64,000 bases of DNA from Phoenix dactylifera. Its lineage: Eukaryota; Streptophyta; Magnoliopsida; Arecales; Arecaceae. The notes beneath the pieces were generated by a model that ran no database searches, was not told where the DNA came from, and worked only from the letters and a program-made list of their open reading frames with translations. The translations under genes were made by a program, and so were the position numbers. The first letter of the stretch is position 1. Every line of letters begins with the position of its first letter. Of this stretch, positions 47,701 to 62,700 are shown in pieces. Location: NCBI RefSeq assembly GCF_009389715.1, contig NC_052399.1, positions 15,317,646-15,381,645 on the forward strand, written 5' to 3'.

Positions 47701-50700
47701 GGTCATTTTATCATTTAGGTTAGTTTATATTCATTTTTTCCCCTTCTCTTCTTTATTGTAATGATTTTCTTCTTCATTGGTAATGAGCTTGTTTCCGGTA
47801 AAAGCAATTGTTTATATCTTGATTGTCTCAATTTTTTTATTGACATCTCAACTTTTTGGTTTGTTTATTTGATATACTTTGATAGAATGGTGTGTTTGAA
47901 TGTGCATGATCAAGGCATTTTGGTGGCTAACTAGTGCTTACTCATTTTAGTTTAACTCTTTATTCTTTCATTATAGGTGAATGAACGATATTCATTGAGA
48001 TTGCGGAGGCGAATACAATTTGAGGAAAGAAAATATGCTAACCAGCAAAGGGTATGTCATGTATCACCCATTGTTGATATTTCATTTGTTTGCATTGTTT
48101 CGATGAATGATACTTTATGTTCATGTTGTTCTTAATTTTTTATAGGGACAGTAGTACATAGATAAATTGTTTCTCTATATCTTTTGTATGTTGATATCCA
48201 AGTTGCATGGCTGTGGCTTATGTTTAACTTGATTTATATGTCAGCTCCTTTCCGACACAGAATCAGTACGGTGGTTAAATCATGCAGTTGAAAAGATTTG
48301 GCCTATATGCATGGAGCAGATTGCATCGCAACAATTTCTCTTGCCAGTTATACCATGGTTTTTGGACAAGTTCAAGCCTTGGACAGTAGTATGGCGTTTT
48401 CTTTTGTTGATTTTGGAACATTTATAAGTCATCAGAAATTTCATTTATGTAGCAACTTATTATATTGCCACAGTACCAGTTTTGGCCATAGTTTCCTATT
48501 ATATGTAAACCATTGTCATTTTGAGGTAACCATTGCTACTGCTCATTACTGTGAATACCTGAAATTTTTGAAATAAACATGGTTAGCAATTTTTCTTTAG
48601 AAGTACAGGTATGCAAAATAGTTCATTCTTTTTATGCTAAAATAATAGTTGCCCTGGCATGCTAACTAAATGGCTTTTGTATAACATTTTTCCTGCTGAA
48701 TCTCATATTGGTCTATCTTTTTTTTTTTACAATATTAATTTCTTTTTTTTTGGTCCATATGGAAACTAATTTATCCATATACTTTAATATTTGCAGCAGA
48801 AAGCAGCTGTTGAGCACCTTTACTTGGGCAGGACCCCACCTATGTTTACAGATATTAGGGTTCTTCGTGATACAGCAGATGATGACCATTTGGTTTGTAT
48901 TAATGAAGCCTATCTTCTGGTGTGCTATTAAATAATGCTTCAGTTTATTCTTTTGTAACCACCTAAGTTATGATGAGTCATTGCAGGTTCTAGAGTTGGG
49001 AATGAATTTTTTATCTGCAGACGATATGAGTGCAATACTTGCAGTGCAGCTGAGGAAAAGGGTAGGGTTAGGCATAACAGCAAACATGCATGTGACAGGC
49101 ATGCATGTCGAGGGAAAGGTAAACAAATAATCTGTTGCACTGAAATTTATTAGGAGCTTATCCTTTTTGTCTAAAATGGATTATTAAGAACTTTTCTTAG
49201 ACATTAGTACATAGACACATCCATAGAAGTCATAGAAGTTCAAATTTGTGATTCAGATATCAGTGACTCAGAAGTTCAAATTTGTGATTCAGATATCAGT
49301 GACTCAGAGTTGAAGTTGTGGTGACTGACCACATACTTTCCAAAATCATATGTGTGTGCATGCTTGCATGCCTACATATGCTCATGGTTCAAAAACTTGC
49401 CAAGTTGACTTGAAAATCTACTAAGTGGAGTTGACTTGAAACTCAGCCTAGTCAACTTGACTTGGTAGTTTTTTAAGTTTCCTTGGCAGAAGAGTCGGCT
49501 TGTGTAAGACTTGGTTTCTGGGTCGCTTTGACTCGGTTGACTTGACAAGTTACTCATTACTTGGTTCAACTTGTTTGACTCAACCGAGTCTCGGATGATA
49601 GGTATACCAACAATTCAACTAGTTGCTTTTAAAGTCCACATTTCATTTAATGTTATACAAGTGTAAGATATATTATATGGGGCTATTATATCTTTGAGAA
49701 ACTGAAGAGGCATGGGGTTGAAGCTTTCTATTCAATGCTCCATTCGAAAAACTTTTTGACTTCCCATTGTCTTGGGAGCTTCCTCTGCTCAGCATCCTGC
49801 CCCTTAATGGTAACACCATGCGGCTGATCACTTTAGGGCCTCTGCCACTTGCTAGAGCCGCTTGACATCGCACTTTCTCGACACCAACCATCCCAACAAC
49901 CAACCACCCCATAGATTGAAACCCTAAGCCTTAACTCTTTGCCATCAATCCAAGCTCAATTCATTCTAAGTAAGTTACCATGTATTTCCCTCTTCCATGC
50001 TATTCTCCCCTTCTCCTCTGTTAACTTTGTGTTCTCATGGTTTGAAATCTGCCTAGTGTTTAGATCTTGGAGTTTCAATGCTCTAGCAGCACATACAACT
50101 CTAGTATATAGTGCTGACAAGCTCCCCTGTTTTCTGGTCCCCACCTCCTTTTTTTTAAGCCAAGTATGTTGTATGATATGGGGTGGTGAAGATCGATGTT
50201 GTTTTGATATGTCTCTGTATCATTATTGTGGGGTCTCAACGAAGGCGCGGGAATCCATCCGGGATGAGGCAAGTCATGTAATCATCCTTGTATTTTTGCC
50301 TCAAGGGTTTAGGTTCACCTAAGCCTTCTTGGGCCAATTGGCCTTTCTTTCCATTCCATTAATTAATGAAATGGGTGATGGATTTTCCGCCTTTTCGCTT
50401 TAGAAAATCTTAAAATAGATAGTTCGGGATTTTGCTTTCTTGTGGGTTATACTCTATTATTTAAACCTTAATGTGTTTCCTTTCTTAACTGTTATGTACA
50501 TGTATCATAATGCTACTGAAAACAGTAGTCTATACCTATACTATAGCATTTTAATTTATAATTTATTATCAAGTCTTCAAGTTGACTCAACTCAGCTGAC
50601 TTTCGAGTCACCTTTTTAGGCTTTTGAACTCTGCACATGCATGCATGTCTCTGCAAATGTATAGCTGTTCAATACGTGCAAGTGTGCCATGTGGACTTGC

Positions 50701-53700
50701 TAGGTAGACATCCATCCATGTAATACTAATGTCCACGTACATATCTGATAGGAAGAATTTTCTTGGAGCTTGAACCAGTATGAAACTTCAATAGGATAAT
50801 TTGTTGTCTTTGTTGATTTCACATGTAATTTGTAAATTATAACGTTTATGTTTCTACATATGTTTTGTAAGACCTTCCAATTATTTATTGATGAAATGTC
50901 ATAGATGAAATTGGAGGGAAAAATTATAAGGATGAAATAAACAGTCACCTCTCTTTGCTCTTAGGATTTTTACGATATTAAAATTTCATAAAGAATGGTC
51001 AACAACTGATATTCTTGTAGATTCTTTATTCTGAAATAACTCTTCATCTAGGTCCTGGTGGGCATGAAGTTTCTTCGAAGTTGGCCATTCATTGGACGCG
51101 TTAGAGTATGCTTTGTTGAGCCTCCATATTTTCAGATGACGGTAAAACCAATATTTGGACATGGCCTAGATGTTACGGAACTTCCAGGAATTTCAGGATG
51201 GCTTGTAAGAATTTATATAATTGTAGAAGCATCAATCTGTTTTCTTCAACTTTAGAAGCCAGCCAACTTTTTCTCAATTTCTCTATTTGCTTGACTTTGC
51301 AGGATAAGATGTTGGATGTTGCATTTGGTCAGACATTAGTTGAGGTTAGCTCTCGGTGCTTAAAAATAAAACTGGGATAACCCATACTATTGGATAAGTA
51401 TTAACTTTTGATGTATTTTAGCATTACAATATCAGTTTGATCTTATAAATCTAGTTAATAAAGTTTTGTTTAAGTGGGATATGATTCTTCATGTTAGTTA
51501 ATGGTTGAGCCCATTCAATAAATGATAACATGTATATTATGAACTTCGCGGTGAAGTTATCAAGTCTCGAATATGTTGAGATTTTCTTTTAATAATTTTC
51601 AGATTTGAGGGAGAATTTGTGAAGTTGGTTATAATTGATACATGTCCTCAACAGTCAAGATTTAGTTGGCATCACCCAGCTTGCTTGCCATGGAAATATT
51701 CCACATACAATCTCAGTTTTAAGAGGAATATCTGTTGGTGATATTCTGTTTCCCCTGACCCCTAGCTTATGCTTTTGGTCTAAGCTATGCTTTCTTCATA
51801 GCTGGTCCTAACCTAGTTTTTTTCCCCTTTTTAAATAGCTAGGTTTGTTCATACTCTGGATATGAAACTAATTCCTAATATACCATGTGATCTGGAAGAA
51901 AACACATATTAGTTATACTTTGTCTCCCTGACCCTTGGTTTCGTCTATGCTTTTGGTCTTGCAAAAACAATTGATCCAAATTTACAATTTTTTTTTTTTT
52001 TTGAGATAACTAACTTGACTCTTTTTCAGCCTAATATGCTGGTTATTGATGTGGAGAAATTTGCTTCAGCACCTGCAGGTAAATGATATCAAAGTTTGTT
52101 TTCCTTGAGTTTTGCCTGCAACACTATGATTTCTCTTTTTAAAAATTAGTGAGAAATATATAACTTGCATCAACTCTATAATTACCATTTTTATATTTAC
52201 TTCATCTGGCAAATTGAGTTCTTCAAATCAGGAGAAATGCTGAATTTGGCCATTAGAGAAATTTGATTCTTTTGTGTCCTTTTCTATCAGGCACCTTATT
52301 TCGTGCGTGTACACCCAGAGAGAGAGAGAGAGAGAGAGAGAGTTTTAGGTGGATTGGAGCCTAAGTATCATGAGTTGGAAATGCACGTGATCTATTAAAT
52401 TTAAGGATCAACACCATTAATTGGTGTAAAATGATAAGAAACCAACAATATAACATTTTTTGGACATTCTTATGATGCATCAAGGTAGAGCACTATTTAT
52501 GGACCTCAGGCAGCAAAATGACCATAGGTCATATAAACTGATACTCATCTTTTAATCATGATCTATGCCTTAAATCTCAGTTTGATTCTAAATGGACTCA
52601 AGTAATTTTTATACCATAAATTAAATCAGACTGTTGTAACTTACCATTGCAATAGTTATGAACTAAAGGTATTGATTTAAATTATGTGGAGCTAATTTGG
52701 TGAGCTCTCCTTCTGTCCAAAAATGTAATTTGGAAGCTTGGAGGGTTTTCATGATGGCTGGTTGGAAGTGGAGGCTTTTTAATGATTGGAGTATACGTGT
52801 GCTTGAGAATGTCAGTTGTAAGTTTGAAGGATGGGATTCCAAGGGATTTTCAAATGTGGGAAAGATGGTGTGTAATGTTTAGTTGAAGAGTGCAAGTTTA
52901 TATTTGTTGCTATAAAAAGAGACAGAATTATTGTGGGTGTTTAGGTAGATGTCTAGCTTGCGTCTATGGGTAGCCTAAGTGGTGGGATCCTATGTAGGGT
53001 GGCTAAGGGGCTGCCTAAACCTTAGTGGATGACTAGACAGTCTATGTAGCTGCATTCAAAAACAATGAGTCCGAATGATTTCTTCTTCCATCATCCTTCT
53101 AGTGTTAGAGCTGTGTTGCAGATCTGGCAATCTCATATTGATCCTTTTTACTTCATCCCAAAAATAAAGTTTAGTCCCCAAATCTCTTGAAAGTTTGCGA
53201 TTTTGTCAGTCTTGTATAATATCCATGAATTGAAATCTCTAGTAGTTATTTCCTTTATGATGCAGTACCTCTACGAGAGAGGACTGGAGAGGAAGAAAGA
53301 GAAGAGTGGAGGAGGAGGAAAGAGGATGAAGAAGAACAGTGAAGGGAAGAAGAGGGGAAGCAATTTTTTTTAAACATTCATCCTCGTTAATCAGTCAACA
53401 AATGCATAGACCCATATATAGGGTACAAAATACAAAGGTCCCTCTAAATAAACTAATCCCAATAAAATCCTAACATAACATAACAATATGTACAGAAACC
53501 CAATCAACATAAAATAAACTAATATCAAATCAGTCCAGCCATAACGAGAGTGGCTGGGCCCTCCTCCTGCGACGACCGTAGACTCGCGTCACAGGTGGTC
53601 CGGTATTGGTGTCCGCACCAACTTCCCTCGGGTCGGAAGAAGTCGACCTCGACGAACGCGGTGCAGTGCAGCTCTGGTAATACTCCAAAAGGTCTGGATC

Positions 53701-56700
53701 AATACGCTGAAGCTCCTCTTGTGTGATCCACGTCGAATCAGACTCTAGGCAGCCACGCCAACGAACTAAAAAACGCTGAATGCTACCAGCACTGGATAAA
53801 ATGGTTTGCTCATCTAAAATAACATCAATAAGTTCTTTCTGTGCTAGTGGGAGAGGCAAAAGAAGTGGAGATGGTATGGAATCAGGGATATGGAAAGTAG
53901 TAGGCTCAAGAAAGGTCTCAACAAAAGGGTCATCTGGAATGGATGGTGGACCCTTGTAAGCAACCAAATCTTCAATATTAAAAGTAGAGCTGATACCAAA
54001 ATCAGACGGAAGGTCAATAACATAGGCATTCGTGCCCACTCGGTGCAATACCCGAAATGGCCCCGCGCTACGCGCCTGCAGTTTCTTAACGGTCCAATGC
54101 GGAAACCGCTCCGGCCGAATACGTACCATAACATAGTCCCCAGGTTGGAATATTTCGTCCCGTCTATGAGAATCAGTTTGTAGTTTATATTGAGCATTAC
54201 TAGCATGGATGCGCTTTTGGATTTTCTGATGTAACTCATGAATATGTTGTGCAAATGCGTGTGCAGACTCAGAAATCCTAACATGGGGTGATATGGGTAA
54301 AAGATCTAAAGATTGACCTCAAATGGACTCATGCCTATGGACCGATTGACCGAATTATTGTATGCAAACTGTGCGACAGGAAGAACTGAATCCCAGTTAC
54401 GAGTATGCTCACCCACAAGGCACCGTAAAAGATTATCCAGACTTCGGTTTACCACTTCTGTTTGGCCGTCAGTTTGTGGATGGTAAGCAGTAGAAAATTT
54501 TAAGTTTCGTACCAATCGAGTGCCACAAAGTTTTCCAAAAGTAACTCATGAAATGTACATCCCGGTCAGACACGGTGTGGGGAAGGCCATAAAGTTTAAC
54601 AATCTCATCAAAGAAGAGTTTGGCCATTTTGGAAGCATCCGAGGTTTTGGAACACGGAATGAAGTGGGCCATTTTGGAGAAACGGTCCACTATGACAAGA
54701 ATAGAATCATGTTTTCGGACGGTACAGGGAAGACCAAGCACAAAGTCCACGCTAATGTCATGCCAAGGACGATCAGGTACTGGTAAGGGAGTATAGAGAC
54801 CAATGTTTTGTTTCCGGTGTTTGGCTAGTTGGCACATTCAACATTGGCCAGTGATTTTAGCAACGTCCCGTTTTAGGCTAGGCCAGAAGAATTGACGTTC
54901 TACCTCTTCGATGGTCTTATCTCGCCCGAAGTGTCCGGAAAGGCCACCGGCATGTACTTACCACACCAAAAAATCTCTTACTGATGTCCGTGGGATACAG
55001 AGCTTCGCTGCCTTATACAAATAACCTTCCTGAAGATAAAATCCATCAATTGAGGGTTCACGTCCATCAACAATGGTTTTGTAGAGTTCTCCAAAATCGG
55101 GGCAAGAGGAGTAGTCATCCCTGAGTCTGTCGAAGCCTGTAACATGTACGAACATGGTCAAGAGTAGGGCCACTCGCCGGCTCAGTGCATCAGCAGCAGT
55201 GTTGGAGGCTCTCGATGTGTATTTAAGGACAAAAGTGTATTCCTGAAGGAACTCAACCCATTTGGCATGTCTAGAATTCAACTTTTTTTGGGAGTCAAGG
55301 TAGCGAAGAGCTTCATGATCGGAGTAAAGTACGAATTCATTGGGTAGCAGGTAGTGGCGCCAATACCGGAGAGCCTGAACTACAGCATAAAATTTCTTAT
55401 CATAGGTAGAGTATTTTTGCTTAGCCTCGTTTAACTTCTCACTAAAGTATGCTATGGGATGGCGTTCTTAACTGAGCACCCCACCAATACCAAGGCCAGA
55501 TGCATCACACTCCACTTCAAACGCCTTACTGAAGTCAAGCAAACGCATAACTGGCGCCTCCGTCATCAGCTTCTTGACATCATGGAATGCGTTAGCAGCA
55601 GCGCTAGTCCAATGGAAGTCGCCCCTTTTTAGGCAATCAATGATTGGGGACATAAGTGTGGTAAACCCCTTAATGAAACGACGATAAAAAGTAGCCAGCC
55701 CATGAAAACTGCGAACCTCAGTGAGGATTTTAGGTTCAGGCCACTCGACTATCGCAGTGACTTTATCAGGGTCAGCGGACAAACCTTCTGAGGAGACAAT
55801 GTAACCTAAGAAGTTGACATACGAAGTAAAGAACGAACACTTCTTAAGGTTAGCATATAGTTTGGCATTCCGTAAGGCTGTACATACCAGTCGTAAATGA
55901 TCGAAGTGTTGCTCCTTTGATTGGCTGTAGATGAGGATGTCATCAAAGTACACGACTAAAAATTTGCCTATGAAAGGTCGTAGTACTTGTGTCATCACTC
56001 GCATAAAAGTAGTAGGAGCATTCGAGAGGCCAAAAGGCATGACCAACCACTCGTACGGGCCAGCTTTTGTTTTAAAAGTCGTTTTCCATTCATCACCTGG
56101 ACGGATCCGGATTTGATGCTACCCACTTTTTAAATCAATTTTGGAGAAGATAGTGGCGGCTGCCATCATATCCAACATATCATCGAGCCGAGGGATGGAA
56201 AAACGGTACTTGACCATGATTCGGTTGATGGCCCGACTGTCGACACATCCTCCACATACCATCTTTCTTTGGAGTTAGGAGTGCAGGTACGGCACACGGA
56301 TTTAAACTTTCACGAATGAACCCCTTTCGGATGAGCTCGTTAATTTACTGTTGCAGCTCAGCATGCTCAGAAGGATTCATTTGATAGTGGGGTAGGTTAG
56401 GTAGGGTAGCTCTCGGAACTAGATCAATAGCGTGCTGTATGTCATGCAAGGGCGGCAGGTGATCCAGGAGGTCCTCAGGGAAAATTTCAGAAAACTCCTC
56501 AAGGATGAGCTGACCCTCTGATGGTAAGCTCGTTTGGCGGACTCAGTTGGTTTTCGAAGACAAGTAAAGCGTACACCATAGAATCACTAGAGATTTCCTG
56601 TTCAAATTTGGACGGACTCAGCATATGGAGTTTCTTGCCCTTTGTCTCACTTGTCTTCTTGCCCTCGTCAAGTGTCCTAGACCGTAGGGGATTAAGTTTA

Positions 56701-59700
56701 ATTCTCTTGCCCTCAAATATAAAGAAACAAGAATTAGAACGACCAAAGATGAACCAAGGTCTTTCCAATATTAGGTGACCTACGTCCATCGAAATTACAT
56801 CACACCAGATGGTGTCTTTATACGAAAGAATTTGAATTGGGACGAGACACCGTTCTTTGATTTGGATAGAAGACGTATCGATCCAGGAGACCTTGTAAGG
56901 TTGGGTCTGAGGAACCGGAGTCAAACCCAAACGAGAGACAATATTTGATGATATTGCATTAATGCAGCTCCCGCTATCAATGATTACTTTACAGTTCTTG
57001 TCTCCGCACTTAAGATAAGTGTGGAAGATCGAAGTACGCCTCCAGTCAGCCTATTCCGTGGGTTGGGCGAGAGCACACCGTACTACATTCATAGCAGACC
57101 GAGTTGATTCGGTCACAACCGATGGAGTTGTGGTTCGGATGCATCCTAAAGTGTCGGTACGTTCTTCTTGGTCATCATCGACGTCATGGATGTCGTCTAA
57201 ATTTGGTTCATAGATTTGTTCTTCTAATTCGTTTTTAGTCTCTAGTTTGCTTTAGTGGTAGAAATATTTCTGTTAACTAACCACTACATGGAAAAAGGTT
57301 AAGCTATCAGGGAAGGGATCAACAATGTATATTAGGCCTTAACGATCCCCCTAACATGCGGTCCTGGTCACGCACATGAAAGCATGAACAAGTCAAGAGA
57401 GACTCATAATGAGTCAAACAATTCAAATAACAAAAAGCTATGAGTCAAGAGGAAAAAACACTCAAGATAATAAACAGGTGGTATGAAGAAAAATTGGCCT
57501 GAATGGGGATTTAAATCCATAATCTGGCTTTCATACCATGTTAACTAACCACCAAAAATCAAAAGGTTAAGCTGTTAGGAAAAGGGTCAACAATGTATAT
57601 CAGGTCTTAACAATTTCTGATAATTGAGGTGGGTTTTTTTTGCTGGAGAACTTAAAACTCTTGTTTGGATCTATGATGCTGGTGCTGGTGTGGTTGTTAG
57701 AAACAACAAGGGGAACTTAATTGCTGCCATGTCCTATAAATTTTGGAATATTGCATTGGTGGATCATGCAGAAGCATTGGCTTTTCTAGAAGGTTCTGTT
57801 GTCCGAAAATTTAGACCTCCATCATATATGTTTAGAAGAGAATTTCTGAAGATGTGCAGAGCTATATCTTTGGTGACTTTAGATTTGTCTAATGTGGGAG
57901 TAATTGTAGAATATTTCAAAAGTTTGTGCTTTGATTTTATGAAATTTCTCTCTCATATTAAATGAAATGATAACTTGGTGGTTCATGCTCTTGCAAGATA
58001 TGCTGCTCAAGTTACTGGCTGCTTAGTATGGATTGAAGAACCACCCTATTTATATGTCCTTTATTGTCAAATGTTGTAATGCTTATTTCATCATAACAAA
58101 ATCTAACTGCAAAGAAAAAATCTTGATGGGACAACCATCTCGTGATTAGATATTCTACAAGGATATTTTTTAAAAGGGACTGAGATGGTTATATAAAATT
58201 TATATATTCTTTTGGGTGTTTATACATTGATCTTTGTTCTGGCATTGACTAGTGACTTATAATCCTCCTAGTTATCATATTGGATTGTGATGGACAATGG
58301 GTACATTTTGTTTTTACAGTTAATGGGTTATCCATGTTTTAAATATTTTATTGAGCTTTGGCTTGTAATAAAAAGAATAAGACCAAGAGATCATGGCCCA
58401 TTATAGAAGATCTTTTGAAGTGAAGCATCTTGGACTAGCATATCAAATTTCTGGAAGTGAGATTTGTCATGGCTGAAAAAGTGACACATCTCTACTTTCC
58501 ATGAAGGTGATCTATTGAAAAAGTTGCTGCATCTGGCATGAGCTCGAAAGAGGTGGTGAAAATATTGTTAATGTCTTAATATGTCTCCAAAAGAAAACTC
58601 AATTCCGAGATAAGAAAAAGGATGACAACTCAAGTTTTTATTTTAATGTTATTAATGGCTTGGTTTTGTCAATTACACGCCTTTATTATCTACTTCACAT
58701 TCCTTTGGTCTGTTTATACGAATCATGGTAAATCAGAAAAAAATGCATTGAGTGTTGGCTTATAAATCGGTCTTTTGATTCTTGAGACTGCAAGCGACTC
58801 TTCATCACCTAAGTAAATGCTAGCAGTACATGCAAGTTATGTTTGTAGTTGTTTTTCCATGACTTTTGATAGAGGTACCTTAATGTTGGGATACGAATTT
58901 CATGAAGGAATGGTTAGGTTAGTGCATCAAGCCTTTAAGTTAAGGATTAAAATATCATGCATTTTCAAGCTAGGGGATGATAAATTGTATGTATTTTTTC
59001 ACACTCCATCTATGCCACACTTGGGATGCATTGACATAGATATACGCCAAAGTTTGTCGAAGTTTTCTTTTTTCCCAAATCAAGTTAGGCAATTTTAACT
59101 GCTATGCATAAGCTTGTAAACATGTTTTAAGCAAATAAATATGGTTTTGATTAAGTTAAAGAGATCTAGCATGATCTATCATCCTTGATATTTTATATCA
59201 GTTATACGTGCACTACATAATTTGAGATAAGTCATTATATATATCAATATCACACATCTATATCTACACATAAACAACACAAATGAGCTCCCAATTCATG
59301 ATAAAAACTAATGGAGGAGCATAATTTGCATGTTATATACATATATGTATGTCACTCCTGGTATTACTTCATATACTAGATTTTGATGGACATAGACCAC
59401 CATCTATGTCCATAGTGAATGGCCATAAGAGGTTGGTGCAAGGTACGTCGTTTTGGGACCAGGCTCCGTACTAGTGCTATCCTATTATTGTGTCGGTATA
59501 TGCCCAGTATAGAGGCTGGTTCAACGTACCAAGTGTTGGTATGCCCCCCCATACCATATACCGAAACTGAATCCGTACAGTATGGTACATCCCATATTGT
59601 CTAGTTCGGTACGGTATGACATACTATGGTTGGGTGGAAACCATTTTTGGGGTATGCATGCTAGATATCTAACAATGGTCATGTTTAGATAGCTAATCAT

Positions 59701-62700
59701 TTGCAGGCTATCGAAGATACTTAAAGATAGATAGCAAATCATTTGCAGGATAATTATTAGACATCCTCAAGTGAAAGTCATATTACTTCAGTTAGATATG
59801 TTTAGAAACTTCCTGGACTCGTCAACTAATCATAATTGATGAATTGCATTTTCAATTGAATCATTTGGTGGCCTTCCTTAACAACCTTGAAGCCATTATC
59901 TGTAGAGTTCCTTTGACCTAGTCTCTAATGACACAATTTCTTAGATTTCCAAGATTCTATAGAAACTTAGAAGCAAGAACAGCATAAATCAAATAATTTA
60001 AAAGCAAAAGAGAACTAATGGTCTAGCCTTTGAAATGATATAGAACGATTTTTTTGCCAAATTACTACATCAAAATTGTATTCGGCTTTAATATGATATT
60101 AAGGAAAAAAGAAAAAGAAAAAAAAGAAATTGGAAAGAGCTCCAGGATCATCTTAGATAGAAATAAGGTTTTTCATGATGACTGAGCATGGGTCTAGAGT
60201 AGGAAAGCAGGGTAGAAGGCCATGTCACTACCTATTGGCCTTCATTATGCATGTCAAAAAGAGAAACACTAGTATTGGCCAGTATATAGATATATAGGCA
60301 AGTGCAATAGAATAAGAGTTATCCTTGTATTATACAACTTGTCAATCTGTGTATGAGGAAGATGTGGTACACTGCACAATATTCTACAAGATGACCACCT
60401 TGGCTGTACAATATTCTACATGACCACCTTGGCCCCCAGACACGTGCTTAATGTTTTGCATCATGTTTGAGTATGGAGGATGGGTTCGACTTACAAAGTA
60501 GTATTGGAAGTTGCCAATTTGTAATACCCATTGATTTACTGCTTAAGTTGTGGTTCTTTTTTATTTTTTTCTTTTTCTTTTTGGATTATAACTATCTTTA
60601 GATTTGTTTCTTTTTAATACATTATTTTTGTTAGATTTGATCTCTAGGTGCCTTCTAGAACTGGCCTTGTGGACAACAATCGTTTAAATATTGATTGCAC
60701 AAATAACACTCTGATCGTTGCTTCACCCAACATCAGCATTTGTCAATTCCAAGGCTGAGTATACGACATTATCATATGCTAGCAAGGAAGTAGCTTAAAA
60801 GAACCAATTATTTTGATGTTCAATACCAGCGACTCTTTGAAGTTATTCAAGATGTCAAGGTGCAAGTGCTGAAGAACTTAAGAAAATCTTGCTGATAAAA
60901 TCCATTACTCTGATACATATGGAGGAGCTAAACTTGAGCTTAGCTATTTAGTTTCAGAACTTTGGTAGCATAAAGAATGTGGACTTGTGGCTGCAATGGC
61001 TCGGTAATTTTGCTACATAGATGGATATATTTGGATTGATGACATCAAACTCACCAACGTACTTCTAAGACTTAATTTTGGGTTAAGTCAGGATATTTGT
61101 GGAATCTTACATGCTTTGTGGCTATTAGGTTCACAGAAAGGTATTGTGAGAGAAGTACATATCCTTTCCTAGAGATGGTTTGGGGCTCCCTGTTGTTTTC
61201 ACTTGTTTAAGTTACAGTGCCCAAGGTTATCACATGGTGGATCAAATGATTTCCACTTGTGATTGTTGGCATCAGACAGGGTAATCTGCACATTAAAGAT
61301 GGTAAAGCAAAAACAGATCTTTCCTTTTTGGTGGTCTCATGCTGCTGTTTTGTGGGAAAGATAACTTCATCATCTCTCTGGTAATTTGTACTTGTTTCTG
61401 GGTGTATTTGCTCTTATGCATGTCCATAGCATGGCCCTACAATAAGAGAACCTCATAAAGCTTGAATTATTGTGCTCATCTTCCACCTCTCTATATGTTC
61501 ATCTTAATGACATACATTTGGACATCTTGGTTGGTCGTTGTTGTTAAAAGCATGTAATTTGTTATTTGAGTAATCTGGCTCATATCATGCATAGGAAAGA
61601 ATAAGTCTGACTGAACATTAACTGATGTACCTCTCAAGTTTAGTCATTCTAGATGAGATCTTGCTGGTAGAAAGGGTATGAAAATAGCTGCTTTTGTAAT
61701 GGCAAAAATGTCATAATTTAAGTACCTAATGCTTCTATTTTTTTTTTCTATTTTATGGTCTTTTTTTTTTTTCTTCTAATTGTGGAGGGTTGTTTACCAA
61801 TACTGTTTGTCAGCCATCTTTCTCAACAGCTTTTCTGGACCAACAAAAGTTTTTTTTATGCATGCTGAAGTGGCAAGAGCCTTGGAATGCATGTCATTAT
61901 GAACTGTACATCTGCTATTGTAGCTAATTTTCTGTGTGTGTTTTATCTTATGTTAGTTGTTCACATTTAAATTTGTTTCTGATACACATGATGCTTTTAA
62001 TATTTCAGAAGGTTGGTTCACCATAGATGAAAGACCTCCTATTGCGTATGTGAAAGTGGAGATTTTGGAAGGAGCTGATATGAAACCATCAGATTTGAAT
62101 GGTAGGCTTTATTTAGTTTGTTTGCACCATGTCAAACAGCCACCTTTGTCTTGTGCAAGTGTAGGAAGTGGTCTTCTATAATTGACCCAAGCTATTATGC
62201 AGGTCTTTCCGACCCATATGTGAAAGGACAGCTTGGTCCTTACAGATTCCAGACGAAGATTCAAAGGAAAACATTGGCTCCAAAGTGGCATGAGGAATTT
62301 AGGGTGCCCATTAGTTCATGGGAAGCACCAAATTTGCTTGCTCTCCAAGTTCGTGATAAGGATCATATTTTTGATGACGTGCTTGGGTTTGTTCCTCATT
62401 CCTATCTTAACATACATAGACAGAGAGAGATTCTAGAGTGCAAAATCATGTTCTGGAAGAATAAGAAAAATGACAGATTACATTATATTGATTTTGCCTT
62501 TTTAAATGAGCACTAGAACTAGGGGTGTATTAGAGCCAAGCTTGATTGAGCCTAGGTCTGATCAAGCTGGCTTTGAAATTAATTTCAAGCTTGAAAGTTG
62601 AACTCAAGCTTGATTTGTTTACCATTATTTCAAGCTCGATTCGAGCTTGATTTCAAACCCAGCCATACACAAGCCTAATTGATCAGCTGGAGATCAAGTC

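Larger units (their letters stand above)
53261..57245 (-). mobile_element. Decayed Ty3-gypsy chromovirus in intron 8
   Basis: The order protease (about 57000-56930), reverse transcriptase, RNase H, integrase and C-terminal chromodomain on the minus strand defines a Ty3-gypsy chromovirus. A pyrimidine-rich segment with CCTATATATGGG at 53261-53528 looks like the 3' LTR. The gag gene and 5' LTR are absent: coding traces stop near 57240, 25 bp from an unrelated TRIM. Several in-frame stops break pol. It lies antisense to the host gene within intron 8. Confidence 0.92.

Noticed and set aside
60721..60830. Copia RNase H-like words in intron 8
   Set aside because: Only one short weak block and no neighbouring domains; mentioned in the intron entry but not called as an element.
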